Shown one piece after another: positions 1 to 8,635 of a stretch of 64,000 nucleotides of DNA. The notes under the pieces were generated by a model. It ran no database searches. It saw nothing but the letters and a program-made list of their open reading frames with translations, and had not been told where the DNA came from. The position numbers and the translations under genes are program-made. Source of the DNA: DASSJM01 sp036280655 (GTDB taxonomy: Bacteria > Actinomycetota > UBA4738 > HRBIN12); contig DASUQI010000037.1 in NCBI GenBank assembly GCA_036280655.1, forward strand, positions 1 through 64,000. Direction: 5' to 3'. Every line of letters starts with the position of its first letter. Position 1 is the stretch's first letter.

Positions 1-80
1 AACGCATCTCCCACATCGGCATCATGTTTCACACCTTCAACATCTGCCTCATCCCCCACCCTCCTCCGGCGGGGTCGCGC

Positions 81-109
81 ACCGTAACAAGTGCAACATC
101 TATCGTCAA
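81..109 (-). promoter_or_regulatory. Sigma-70-type promoter firing leftward out of the window
   Basis: On the minus strand TTGACG (104-109) and TACGGT (81-86) are separated by exactly 17 bases. A TG lies one base before the -10, giving an extended -10. Transcription would start near 74 and run left. An ATG at 23-25 preceded by AAGGTG could open a gene that leaves the window after eight codons; that coding call is too short to support. The spacing and both boxes are seen directly; activity is inferred. Confidence 0.55.
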
Positions 110-224
110 TAACCCCATGTGCCTACTTTCGGCACGCAAGGGTGAATCACACAGATGTAATTAGCACAACTGCTCAGGAATCACACCAGCAACACGCCCT
201 GACCGGATCGGCTGAACGCCGGGC

Positions 225-1010
225 TCAGCCGAGCAGGCTCAGATAGGCGTCGACGATGGCCTCGCCGGCGAGGACGGCCACCGCGGCCCCGCCCGCCATG
301 AAGGGTCCATACGGGATCGTCGTCTTCCGGCCCGCACCCAGGAGGAGGGCGACGACGGCCCCCACTCCCCCGAGCAGGATCCCGGCGCCGGCCGCGACGG
401 CCACGAGGGACAGGTCGACCGCGCCGAGGACGAGCCCGATCAGGCCCGCGAGCTTCACGTCGCCCATCCCCATGCCCTTCGGGGCGATGAGGGCGACCAC
501 GAGCAGGCCCACCCCATAGGCGAGCATCCCGATGCCGGCCTCGATCGCTGAGAGGGGCGCCCCGGCGAGGTCCCCCACCACGACGAAAACCGCGGAGATC
601 AGGACCGCCGGGTAGACGAGCCGGTTCGGGATCCGGTAGTGGCGCAGGTCGATGACCGAGGCCGCGACCAGCAGCCCCAGGAAGGGGGCGAGCAGGATGG
701 CCTGCCACGGGTCCTCGTAGACGAGCGCGACCGCCACGAACAGGGCGCCGCAGCCCAGCTCGGTGAGCGGGTAGACGGCGGGGATCCGGGCACCGCAGTG
801 ATGGCAGCGGCCCCCTAGCAGCAGCCAGGAGACGAGGGGCACGTTGTCGACGGCCCGAAGCTGCGTGCCGCAGCTTGCGCAGCGCGAGCGTGGCCGCACC
901 AGGGACTCCCCCGCCGGCACCCGGTGGATCGCGACGGTCAGGAAGCTGCCGAACACCAAGCCGAGCGGCAAGGCGATCGCGATCCTGAGCAGGACGTCGG
1001 AAGCGCTCAT
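225..1010 (-). CDS. pilD: Type IV prepilin peptidase / N-methyltransferase
   Basis: Integral-membrane aspartyl protease that cleaves prepilin leaders and methylates the new N-terminus. The 261 residues show the N-terminal cytoplasmic domain with two CxxC pairs (Cys44/47 and Cys69/72, zinc-binding in the PilD family), PLTE near residue 81, the first catalytic Asp in the VIDLRHYRIPN segment (Asp121) and the GMGMGDVKL motif with the second Asp at 184. Several hydrophobic segments fit the polytopic fold. It is the last gene of the pilus operon, 36 bp after the PilX-like gene, and would process the prepilins encoded just upstream. The methyltransferase zinc domain looks intact, so the enzyme should be bifunctional. 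Confidence 0.96.
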   Translation of the reverse strand: MSASDVLLRIAIALPLGLVFGSFLTVAIHRVPAGESLVRPRSRCASCGTQLRAVDNVPLVSWLLLGGRCHHCGARIPAVYPLTELGCGALFVAVALVYEDPWQAILLAPFLGLLVAASVIDLRHYRIPNRLVYPAVLISAVFVVVGDLAGAPLSAIEAGIGMLAYGVGLLVVALIAPKGMGMGDVKLAGLIGLVLGAVDLSLVAVAAGAGILLGGVGAVVALLLGAGRKTTIPYGPFMAGGAAVAVLAGEAIVDAYLSLLG

Positions 1011-1046
1011 CGTGGGCGGACGAACGCTATCGCACGCGTCCCGAGG

Positions 1047-2456
1047 TCAGTTCACGACCTCGCGGAGGTAGACGATGCTCTGGTCGAAGCCCGCGACGTC
1101 GCCGGCCCCGGGCACCAGAACCGGCGTTGCGTTCAGGGTGAAGTGGTTGTTGATCGTCACGGTGTTCGCCATCACCTGGCCGGAGAAGTCGTTCTGGTTG
1201 TTCAGGGTGACGGTGCACGGGCTGTAGAACATGACGGAGGCATTGAGGAAGTTCGAGTTGTTCCCCGTCGAGATGTTGTAGTCGCCTGTGGAGCAGTTCA
1301 GCCCCTGGCGGTAGTTGGCGATGAAGTACAGGTTCTTGCCGGCGGCGCCGTTCCAGTCGTTCCGGTTGGCCATCGTGATCTTCCCGTTGGTCATGATCGC
1401 CAGGTCCCCGGCGAAGTTGATCACGTCGTTGTTCCCGACGGCGAGGTCCGCGCAGCCCGACGGGATCCAGAGCAGCTGCTTGCCGCCCGGGACCGCGTCC
1501 AGGAACGCCTGTGCCTGCCCACAGGTGGTCACGGTCGTTCGCGTGTAGTCGGTCCAGGGAAGGGCGCCGCAGACACCCGGGATCGCGTCGTAGCACAGCA
1601 GCGGGAACGCCTTGGAGGGCGGGGGACCCTGCGGGCTGCTCGGGTACTCGCTGCCGCCCACGTTCAACGACGCCGCGATCATGCTCCCCGCCCTGGCGTC
1701 ACCCCCGATCGCCCCTGTGCCGCTGAGCGTGCCCGTCGACGTGGTGACGTCGCCCGTGACGCTCGCCGGGTTCTCGATCGAGATCGCCTCGTTCGCCCAT
1801 AGGTTGCCGATGATCTGGTTGTTGTTCGTCATCGCGACTCCGCCGTTCGGGACGTAGACGTTCCCGTAGATGTTCGGGGTGTTGGTCACGATGAGGTCGC
1901 CGTCCGTGATGTAGACATCACCGTTGTTGCTCGTTCCCCCGGTCACGGTGAAATTGTTGTTGAAGATGGTGTTCGTCACCGAGATGATCGCCGCGTCGAA
2001 CCCGCCGAACGTCGGTGCGAGCGTCATGTACGCCTGCATCGTCCGCGGGACGCTGTCGATCGTCTCCCCCACCGACGTCACCAGGACCGACGAGGGGAGG
2101 TTCTCCTGTGAGGGGCGACCGGCGCCGGTACAGGGCATCGGGTCGCCCGCCGCGTCGTACCACGTGTACGTGATGTCGAAACCCGCGGGGCCGGGCGCGG
2201 TCCCCAACGATGCCGATTCCGTGCACGGGAGGTCATCGGGTCGCGTGAACTGCACGAGGTTCCACGCCCGGTCGATCCCGCTCTCCGCCGCCGCGACCGA
2301 GGTGACGCGCTTGCGGTCGTAGGCGGCCTGCTGTGTGTTGTGGATGGAGAGGTCGAAGATCACGATCGAGAGCAGCACGACGACGAAGACGACCATCATC
2401 GCGATCACCATCGCGACCCCGTCGTCCTCGCGGTGGAGCCTGGTCAGCCTGCGCAT
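1047..2456 (-). CDS. PilX-like minor pilus protein with beta-helix-like repeats
   Basis: 469-residue secreted protein. The N-terminus (basic, then DDGVAMVIAMMVVF) resembles PilX-type prepilins: a Gly before a long hydrophobic helix but no Glu at mature position 5. After about residue 150 the protein is rich in Asn/Thr/Gly with repeated short strands (for example NIYGNVYVPNGG, QIIGNLWANEA, SVTGDVTTSTG), which suggests a beta-helix or bactofilin-like solenoid. The start at 2456 is chosen because GAGAGGCGGAG lies just upstream and it follows the previous gene by 14 bp; an in-frame Met 13 codons earlier would overlap that gene. Likely a pilus-tip or assembly component; exact role unknown. Confidence 0.8.
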   Translation of the reverse strand: MRRLTRLHREDDGVAMVIAMMVVFVVVLLSIVIFDLSIHNTQQAAYDRKRVTSVAAAESGIDRAWNLVQFTRPDDLPCTESASLGTAPGPAGFDITYTWYDAAGDPMPCTGAGRPSQENLPSSVLVTSVGETIDSVPRTMQAYMTLAPTFGGFDAAIISVTNTIFNNNFTVTGGTSNNGDVYITDGDLIVTNTPNIYGNVYVPNGGVAMTNNNQIIGNLWANEAISIENPASVTGDVTTSTGTLSGTGAIGGDARAGSMIAASLNVGGSEYPSSPQGPPPSKAFPLLCYDAIPGVCGALPWTDYTRTTVTTCGQAQAFLDAVPGGKQLLWIPSGCADLAVGNNDVINFAGDLAIMTNGKITMANRNDWNGAAGKNLYFIANYRQGLNCSTGDYNISTGNNSNFLNASVMFYSPCTVTLNNQNDFSGQVMANTVTINNHFTLNATPVLVPGAGDVAGFDQSIVYLREVVN

Positions 2457-2470
2457 CCGGTCTCCGCCTC

Positions 2471-3139
2471 TCAGTCCGTCGGCTCGTCCTCGCACACTTC
2501 CGTCGGGAAGCCGTACGAGGTGTTCCGCCCGGTGAGGGCGGACTGGATCTTCACGGTGCCCGACGACAGATCGCCGTTCAGGTCCTCATTGACGAGGAAG
2601 ACGACGTTCACGGTTCGGCCGCCCTTGTTCGGGTCGTCGTCGAGCCGGAAGGCGCACGTCGCTCCGTCACAGGTCGTGTCGGTCGGGTCGTCCACGGACT
2701 TGTTCACGATGCCGGTTGCCACCGTCCGCCATCCCGAGGCGGACACGTCCGGGTCCACGGTCCCGGGCTCCCAGAAGCGCGTCTGGAGCTGGCCGGCCGG
2801 CGTGATGCGCCAGAGCCTGCAGGTGTACCCGGGCGAGGGCTGACGCGTGGTGGCGTTGGCCTGCGTGTAGACCTTGAATCGGAAGTACGGGTCAGTCGAG
2901 GATGCCGGGTCGTACAGGATGTTTCCCGAACGGACCTCGCGGTCCAGCGTCTGCAGCGCGAGCCGGGCCTGCGTGTTCGTGCGCGTGCGGATGTCCGTCT
3001 CGGCGACCGACTTCTGCACCGAGGCGAGCGTCGACAGGAAGACCCCGGCGGCGAGCGACATGACCATCATCGCCACGAGGACCTCGGTGAGCGTGAGTCC
3101 CCGCTGATCCGAGCGCAACCGTGCGATGAGCGTCCTCAT
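2471..3139 (-). CDS. PilW-like minor prepilin
   Basis: 222-residue type IV prepilin-like protein. It has a short basic leader, a cleavage site after Gly14 (QRG|LTLTE), Glu at mature position 5 and a hydrophobic alpha-helix. The C-terminal part contains Cys residues in TCRLW and TTCDGATC, suggesting disulfides. Length and gene position fit PilW/PilJ-type minor pilins that prime assembly. It begins 2 bp after the large PilV-like gene ends, so the two are probably translated together. Confidence 0.85.
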   Translation of the reverse strand: MRTLIARLRSDQRGLTLTEVLVAMMVMSLAAGVFLSTLASVQKSVAETDIRTRTNTQARLALQTLDREVRSGNILYDPASSTDPYFRFKVYTQANATTRQPSPGYTCRLWRITPAGQLQTRFWEPGTVDPDVSASGWRTVATGIVNKSVDDPTDTTCDGATCAFRLDDDPNKGGRTVNVVFLVNEDLNGDLSSGTVKIQSALTGRNTSYGFPTEVCEDEPTD

Positions 3140-3141
3140 CG

Positions 3142-4998
3142 TCAGCCTGCCTCGGGCGTCGGGCCGTAGATCGACTTCGACGACAGCGTTCCGAGCGAGA
3201 CGTCGATCCGCGTATCTACGATCTGGACGCCGTCGATCCAGAGCTCGTAGGTCAACGAACCGATGATCGGGGACCCCACCGTCGCCCTAGCCTCGGTGGT
3301 ACAGCCGCCGGCGGGGCAGCCCTCGCTGCTCTCGCTGGTCGCCGGGACCGAGCCCATCGAGATCGAGTCCACCGTCGCGATCCTGATCTGGATCTGGTGG
3401 GGGACGCCGTTCGCGTCCGCGACGTCGGCCACGTGGATGAACTCGAGGTTCGAGAGCGAGTACTCGGGCGTGGCCCCGAGGTCGACCGTGGAGTACCCAC
3501 CACCGCTCCAGTACGAGAGCGTGCCCGCGATCGAGGTCGTCGGATCCGCGGCGCTCGTCCCGGCGGCGGTCGCGACGGCGTCGCTGTAGCCGGTGAGCTC
3601 GAGGAACGAGGTCCCCCACCCGGCGGGCGCCGGGACGAACTCGGGGAGCCCACCGATCGACACGGTCCCGAGCGTCCGGCTTGCCGAGTTCTCGATGTTG
3701 CCGTCCTCGTCCGACACGAGCTCGCGGTCCGTGAACACCGTCGTCGGAACCGACGCCGGCCCCACCGAGGCGAGCGTCGTCTCCCCGAGCTCGAGATCGG
3801 CGACGTCGTCCGCGTCGAGGTCCTGATAGAGGTAGGCGACGATGCGGGACACACCCGCCTGTTGCACCTTCGCGCCGCCGCAAGGCTGAAGGTCGCTCTC
3901 CTGGGTGCTCGCGGGCGGAACCGGCGGGCACGCGTTCGTGCCGCCGGCCGCGGTCGCGCTGATGGCCTCCCCCGCATCGCCGGCGGCGTTCTGGACCTGC
4001 ACGTTGTTGTCGCCCCCGGCCGTGACCTGGTTGCTTCCCTCTCCCGGGTCGACGGGCGAGACCTGGTAGTTCGGGGTCGTAGCCGACGGGTCGCTGTCGA
4101 CGGCCGTGGCACCGAAGGACGCTGCGGTGGGGAGGGCGGTCGTGCCGGAGCTCGTCGTGAGGTTCGTCTGTGATTGGGTCCAGCTGCTCTGAACCTGCGA
4201 GACCTGCTCGACCTGCATCGTGGTCTCGACGCCCGTGAGGATGATGGTCCCGCTCTGGAAGTCCACGGCCCCGACCGAGCCGGAAACCTCGATCTCACCC
4301 GAGGGGGCGATCGCCTGCCCGTAATAGAACGGCTGGCACGGCGCCGCGAACGGGTGCGTGCTCGAGTTGATGCACCCCCCCGGCGAGTGGAACAGGCTCT
4401 GAATGGTCACGCCCTGGACGCCGTCCGCAGAGGTCCCGGCACCCTCCCAGGTCACGATGATCGTGACGCGGTAAGGCGAGATCGCCTCGCAGGCGCCTTC
4501 GATGACGACCGGACAGTTGTTCGTGACGTACGAGTGCCACGTGTAGTCGACCGGGTAGTCCTCGGCCTGCCCCACGGTCCCCGAGCTCGGCACGATCGGG
4601 ACCGAACAGTCTGTGGTCGCCGTCGGGCAGTTCAGGTTGGTGGACACGACCTTCTCGCCCGTACAGTCCAGCAGGCGGTACGTGCCGGTCGGATCGCCTG
4701 CACAGGCCGTGACGAGGTTGGGATCCGTCGAGAGCTCGGACGCCTGCATGCCCCGCTGGATCTTCGAGAAGGCAAGGCCGCGCGTCTGCTCCATCAGCTG
4801 GTTGGCGACCTGGTTGGCGGCCTGCTGCTCTCGGCCGATGCCCACGTAGCGGAACCCCGTCGAGGCGCTCAGAGCGAGGGTGATCAGGGATCCGAAGATG
4901 ACAGTGATGGCGATCACGGTCTCGAGCAGGCTGAATCCACGCTCGTCATCACGGACCCGAGCGTGGATGCGTACGAACAGGCTGTTCTTCCATCTCAT
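3142..4998 (-). CDS. Large PilV-like minor prepilin, possible pilus-tip subunit
   Basis: 618-residue protein with a prepilin N-terminus: basic leader, cleavage after Gly21 (ERG|FSLLE), Glu at mature position 5, then the hydrophobic helix. Minor pilins are usually 150-250 residues. Here a very long Thr/Ser/Val-rich, beta-strand-like region follows, with scattered Cys pairs including CPAGGC near the C-terminus. That composition suggests a modular surface or adhesive domain carried at the pilus tip. The reading frame stays open far upstream, but that part is antisense to the neighbouring pilin. The start at 4998 follows GGAGAGGTGGG; a GTG two codons earlier is an alternative. Confidence 0.82.
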   Translation of the reverse strand: MRWKNSLFVRIHARVRDDERGFSLLETVIAITVIFGSLITLALSASTGFRYVGIGREQQAANQVANQLMEQTRGLAFSKIQRGMQASELSTDPNLVTACAGDPTGTYRLLDCTGEKVVSTNLNCPTATTDCSVPIVPSSGTVGQAEDYPVDYTWHSYVTNNCPVVIEGACEAISPYRVTIIVTWEGAGTSADGVQGVTIQSLFHSPGGCINSSTHPFAAPCQPFYYGQAIAPSGEIEVSGSVGAVDFQSGTIILTGVETTMQVEQVSQVQSSWTQSQTNLTTSSGTTALPTAASFGATAVDSDPSATTPNYQVSPVDPGEGSNQVTAGGDNNVQVQNAAGDAGEAISATAAGGTNACPPVPPASTQESDLQPCGGAKVQQAGVSRIVAYLYQDLDADDVADLELGETTLASVGPASVPTTVFTDRELVSDEDGNIENSASRTLGTVSIGGLPEFVPAPAGWGTSFLELTGYSDAVATAAGTSAADPTTSIAGTLSYWSGGGYSTVDLGATPEYSLSNLEFIHVADVADANGVPHQIQIRIATVDSISMGSVPATSESSEGCPAGGCTTEARATVGSPIIGSLTYELWIDGVQIVDTRIDVSLGTLSSKSIYGPTPEAG

Positions 4999-5065
4999 GG
5001 GCACGATGGACCCACCTCTCCAGCAGGAATCGGCCGTTCGCGGGACGCGCTTGAGCAGTTGGAGC

Positions 5066-5518
5066 TCACCAGCCGCCGTCGCACTCCGCGACGGTGTCCA
5101 GATCCGCGAAGGTTGCACCACCACCTCGCTGGGTAGCGGGGCTGCCGGCCACCTGAGCGACACAGAAGTAGGAGCCGCTGCCGGAACGTCGCACCAAGAG
5201 AAGGTCCGGTCCGGAATGGACCTCGATCGAGATCTCATCCACCGAAGGGTCCCCTCCGTCGATCCACTCGAGTGTCGGTTCGGCTGCTTCCCCCTCGACG
5301 TCGTCGAACGAGGTCCAGTCCCCGGCTTCGGCAAAGTAGGTCAGTGAGGCCGCGAGTCCTGTCCGAAGTTCAGACTGAGCTGCGCGATCCTGGGCTCGAG
5401 TTCGTGCGGCGAGGAACGTCGGGAGAGCGACCGCGATGAGGATGCCGATGATGAGGATGACGACCATCAACTCCACGAGCGTGAATCCCTCATCCCTCCT
5501 GCGATGGCGTCCGCACAT
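5066..5518 (-). CDS. Type IV pilin (second copy)
   Basis: 150-residue pilin. Leader MCGRHRRRDEG is cut after Gly11, leaving FTLVELMVVILIIGILIAV with Glu5. It is paralogous to the pilin immediately upstream: both share the AQDRAAQS segment after the helix and both end in a cysteine followed by a short GGW tail, with an earlier Cys in an FCVA context that probably forms the C-terminal disulfide loop. The start at 5518 follows GAGGAG; an upstream in-frame Met would run through the intergenic hairpin and the end of the previous gene. Confidence 0.92.
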   Translation of the reverse strand: MCGRHRRRDEGFTLVELMVVILIIGILIAVALPTFLAARTRAQDRAAQSELRTGLAASLTYFAEAGDWTSFDDVEGEAAEPTLEWIDGGDPSVDEISIEVHSGPDLLLVRRSGSGSYFCVAQVAGSPATQRGGGATFADLDTVAECDGGW

Positions 5519-5535
5519 GTCCTCGGCTCCTCGTG

Positions 5536-5565
5536 GAAGGGGCGGCCGGCCGGCCGCCCCTTCCG
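5536..5565. promoter_or_regulatory. Perfect 30-bp palindrome between the two pilin genes
   Basis: A self-complementary 30-base sequence (GGAAGGGGCGGCCGG and its exact complement, no loop bases) fills the short gap between the upstream pilin stop (5586) and the downstream pilin start (5518). It ends four bases before the downstream Shine-Dalgarno. No T-run follows, so it is not a standard terminator. A hairpin here could stabilise the 3' end of the upstream pilin message or attenuate downstream genes. Structure is seen; role is inferred. Confidence 0.6.
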
Positions 5566-5585
5566 AGAGCGATGCTAGGTTCGAA

Positions 5586-6050
5586 TCACCAACCGCCGGT
5601 GCAGGTGGCCACGGTGAAGTCACCACCGGTGGTGTTGTTACCGAACACCGTGCCGGGGCCGGTGGCCGTATCAGCCACGCAGAACCCGTTGCCGGACGCG
5701 CTCTGCGTTTGCAACAGGACGGTCTCTCCGGCCGTGCCGGAGACGCCGATCCCGACGGTCCCCAGAACCGTCGTCCCGGCCACGGCCCACGTCAGCGAAG
5801 GCTCGATGGCCTCAGCGACGGTGGCGTCGAAGCCTGTGTACGTGTCGCCGTCCGTGAAATGAACCTTCGCGGCGGCGAGCCCGTTGCGCAGATCCGACTG
5901 GGCGGCCCGGTCCTGAGCGCGCTCACGTGCGCCGAGGAAGGTCGGCAGAGCGATGGCGATCAGGATGCCGATGATAAGAACGACCACCATCAGCTCGATG
6001 AGGGTGAAACCCTCCTCGTCCTTCCGGCGCTGCCAGAAGCGCTCGAGCAT
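5586..6050 (-). CDS. pilA: Major type IV pilin
   Basis: 154-residue pilin. The leader is cut after Gly14 (DEEG|FTLIE), with Glu at mature position 5 and the canonical hydrophobic helix ending in ALPTFLGAR. The C-terminal domain carries two Cys (FCVA and the ATC preceding the GGW tail), consistent with the disulfide-bonded D-region of pilins. A near-perfect Shine-Dalgarno (AGGAGGAGGTGA) and first position among the pilin genes suggest this is the abundant subunit. Its 5' leader contains a short hairpin and its 3' end is followed by a perfect palindrome. Confidence 0.94.
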   Translation of the reverse strand: MLERFWQRRKDEEGFTLIELMVVVLIIGILIAIALPTFLGARERAQDRAAQSDLRNGLAAAKVHFTDGDTYTGFDATVAEAIEPSLTWAVAGTTVLGTVGIGVSGTAGETVLLQTQSASGNGFCVADTATGPGTVFGNNTTGGDFTVATCTGGW

Positions 6051-6075
6051 GGAGTCACCTCCTCCTCACATGTCT

Positions 6076-6096
6076 TGCGCACCCCGATGGTGCGCA
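6076..6096. promoter_or_regulatory. Stem-loop in the pilA 5' leader
   Basis: TGCGCACC (6076-6083) pairs perfectly with GGTGCGCA (6089-6096) around a five-base loop, between pilC and pilA and about 25 bases from the pilA start codon. It could be an mRNA-stabilising 5' hairpin or an operator half-site pair. The pairing is visible; no function can be assigned. Confidence 0.4.
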
Positions 6097-6248
6097 TCCG
6101 TAGGGTGTGTCGGTCAGGATCGGGGGCCGCTTGACCGCTCGCACCGGATCCGAGGAGGAATGACGCGAACGGGCTAGTCACTCCCGAACCGCACGCGGAC
6201 ATGCTCGATCAGGGCCGGAGCCGGGGGGTCGATCCGAGGCGCGATCGA

Positions 6249-7460
6249 CTACTGGATCAGGTTGATGATGTTGAACATGGGCATGTACAAGGCGATCACG
6301 GCCGCCCCGACCATGCCTCCGATGATCGCGATCAGCAGCGGCTCGATCAGCGACGTGAGCGCCTCGACGGTCGCGGTGACCTCGTTGTTGTAGAACTCCG
6401 CGACCTTGTCGAGCATCGTGTCGACGGCGCCCGTCTCCTCCCCCACCGCCAACATCTGCACCACCATCGGCGGGAACACCTTGTGCTTGCCGAGCGGCTT
6501 GGCGATCGACTCGCCCTCCCGGACGCTCGCCTTCACGTCGTCGACCGCGTCGGCGATCACGCGGTTGTTCACGGTCTCCTTGACGTTGTCGAGCGCCTGC
6601 AGGATCGGGACGCCCGCACGCAGGAGCATCCCCAGCGTCGAGGAGAACCGCGCGAGCGCCACCTTATGGAACAGCGGCCCGAAGACGGGGATCCGGATCT
6701 TGAGTGCGTCGACGCGAGCACGGCCCTGGTCCGTCTTCTTGTAGCGGCGGAAGAACAAGGAGCCGACCCCGACCCCCAGTGCGATGACGTACCAGTATTT
6801 CCGGAACGCCTCCGAGACGCCGAGCAGGATCCTGGTCGGCAGGGGGAGCTGACCCCCGAGGTTCGTGTAGATCGTCTCGAACTGCGGGACGACGAACAGC
6901 AACATCGCCGCCAGGATCAGCGTCACCAGGGCGACGACGACGACCGGATAGGTCATCGCCGACTTGATCTTCCTGCGGAGCTCGACCTCCTTCTCGATCT
7001 GCGAGGCAAGCGAGAGGAGCACGTCGTCGAGCACGCCCCCGGTCTCGCCCGCCTTCACCATCGAGATGAAGAGGTTGTTGAACGCCTTCGGGTGCTTACC
7101 CATCGCCCCCGAGAGCGACGAACCCTGCTCCACGTCCGTGCGGACCTGGACGAGGACCTTGGCGAGCTCGGCGCTCTGCGTCTGATCCGCGAGGATCGAC
7201 AGCGCACGCAGGATCGGCAGGCCGGAGTTCACCATCGTGGCGAACTGGCGGCAGAAGACCGCGATCTGCTTGAGCTTGACCCGGCCTGGTCGGAGGTTGA
7301 TCTCCATCCTCAGGCCGGTGCCGGCCTTCTTGACCTCGACCGGGGTCATGCCCATCTCGCGCAGACGCTGCAGGACGAGGGTCTCGCTGTCGCCGACCAG
7401 CTGCCCCGTCACCAGGGAGCCGGAGCGGTCCCGGACCTTGTAGTCGTAGGTTTGCGCCAT
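6249..7460 (-). CDS. pilC: Type IV pilus inner-membrane platform protein
   Basis: 403 residues of the GspF/PilC family, the membrane platform on which the PilB and PilT ATPases act. The N-terminus (MAQTYDYKVRDRSG) and the two repeated T2SSF domains are recognisable, each with the LASQIEKEVELRRKIKSAMTYP-type helix preceding membrane segments, and a C-terminal segment with EPLLIAIIGGMVG. Full length for the family. It lies 14 bp downstream of pilT and upstream of the pilin cluster, separated from pilA by about 200 bp, so pilins may have extra regulation of their own. Confidence 0.96.
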   Translation of the reverse strand: MAQTYDYKVRDRSGSLVTGQLVGDSETLVLQRLREMGMTPVEVKKAGTGLRMEINLRPGRVKLKQIAVFCRQFATMVNSGLPILRALSILADQTQSAELAKVLVQVRTDVEQGSSLSGAMGKHPKAFNNLFISMVKAGETGGVLDDVLLSLASQIEKEVELRRKIKSAMTYPVVVVALVTLILAAMLLFVVPQFETIYTNLGGQLPLPTRILLGVSEAFRKYWYVIALGVGVGSLFFRRYKKTDQGRARVDALKIRIPVFGPLFHKVALARFSSTLGMLLRAGVPILQALDNVKETVNNRVIADAVDDVKASVREGESIAKPLGKHKVFPPMVVQMLAVGEETGAVDTMLDKVAEFYNNEVTATVEALTSLIEPLLIAIIGGMVGAAVIALYMPMFNIINLIQ

Positions 7461-7474
7461 CGATCCCTGTCCGA

Positions 7475-8635
7475 TCAGTAGTCGCCGAGCATGATGCCGG
7501 CCGACGCGGCCGCGCCGAACCCGGCGTCGAAGCTCGCGCCGCCGCCACCGATGAGCCGGTTCAGCTCCTCGGCGTCGTGACAGCGCTCGTGCGCGAGCTG
7601 CAGCGAGATCTTGCCCGCCTTGACCAGGGTGGCGAGCGACTGGTCCATCGTCTGCATCCCGAACCGCCCGCCGGCCTGCATGATCGAGTAGATCTGGTGC
7701 ACCTTCCCCTCGCGGATCAGGTTCCGAACCGCCGGGGTGCAGACCAGGACCTCCACGGCGACGACGCGGCTCTGGCCATCCGCGGTCTGCATCAGCTGCT
7801 GGGTCACGACGCCTTGCAGCGTGGTCGCGAGCTGCACCCGCACCTGCCGCTGCTGGTGCGGCGGGAAGACATCAATGATGCGATCGATCGTCTGCGGCGC
7901 GTCCTGCGTGTGAAGGGTCGCGAACACGAGGTGTCCGGTCTCGGCTGCCGTGATCGCGGTCGAGATCGTCTCGAGGTCACGCATCTCGCCGACGAGGATG
8001 ACGTCGGGGTCCTGCCTCAGCACGTGCTTCAGCGCCTGCGCGAACGAGTGGGTGTCGGCGCCCACCTCTCGCTGGTTGACGACGCAGTTGTTGTGCCGGT
8101 GGAGGAACTCGATCGGGTCCTCGACCGTCATGATGTGCGCCTGCCGCTCCTTGTTCACGATGTCGACCATCGACGCGAGCGTGGTCGACTTCCCCGATCC
8201 CGTGGGTCCCGTCACCACCACGAACCCGCGCGGGTAGCGCGCGAGGTCCGCGACGACGCTGGGCAGCTCGAGCGACTCGACGCTCTTGATCTCGTAGGGG
8301 ATCAGCCGGAAGGCGGCACCGATCGAATCGCGCTGGTAGTAGACGTTCACGCGGAACCGACCCCGGCCCGGGAGCGAGTACGACGTGTCGAGCTCGCGCT
8401 CCTGCTCCAGGCGCTCGCGCATCTTCTGCGGCAGGATCGCGTAGACCATGCCCTGGATCGCCCGGGCCTCCAGGACCGGGTACTCGTCCAGCCGGATCAG
8501 GTCGCCGTGCAAGCGGATCGTGGGCGGCGCGCCCACCGTGACGTGCAGGTCCGACGCCCCCCGCTCGAGCACGACCTCGAGCAGCTCGGGGATCGGGATC
8601 TGGATCTCCTGATCCGGCGCGCCAGCTTCCGTCAT
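7475..8635 (-). CDS. pilT: Twitching-motility retraction ATPase
   Basis: 386-residue PilT. N-terminal PAS-like domain followed by the RecA-like ATPase: Walker A GPTGSGKST (143-151), Asp box around DPIEF, Walker B DVILVGEMRD (211-220) and the His box HLVFATLHTQDA. The AIxAGEMRD-like retraction signature is present as VILVGEMRD. Start at 8635 overlaps the pilB stop as ATGA, so translation is coupled; a longer in-frame extension upstream is antisense-like and lies inside pilB. Presence of PilT indicates retractile pili. Confidence 0.95.
   Translation of the reverse strand: MTEAGAPDQEIQIPIPELLEVVLERGASDLHVTVGAPPTIRLHGDLIRLDEYPVLEARAIQGMVYAILPQKMRERLEQERELDTSYSLPGRGRFRVNVYYQRDSIGAAFRLIPYEIKSVESLELPSVVADLARYPRGFVVVTGPTGSGKSTTLASMVDIVNKERQAHIMTVEDPIEFLHRHNNCVVNQREVGADTHSFAQALKHVLRQDPDVILVGEMRDLETISTAITAAETGHLVFATLHTQDAPQTIDRIIDVFPPHQQRQVRVQLATTLQGVVTQQLMQTADGQSRVVAVEVLVCTPAVRNLIREGKVHQIYSIMQAGGRFGMQTMDQSLATLVKAGKISLQLAHERCHDAEELNRLIGGGGASFDAGFGAAASAGIMLGDY

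Noticed and set aside
4999..5334. Extension of the large minor pilin upstream of its prepilin leader
   Set aside because: Prepilin leaders are short; this region lacks a start-associated ribosome site and is out of frame with the real pilin gene it covers.
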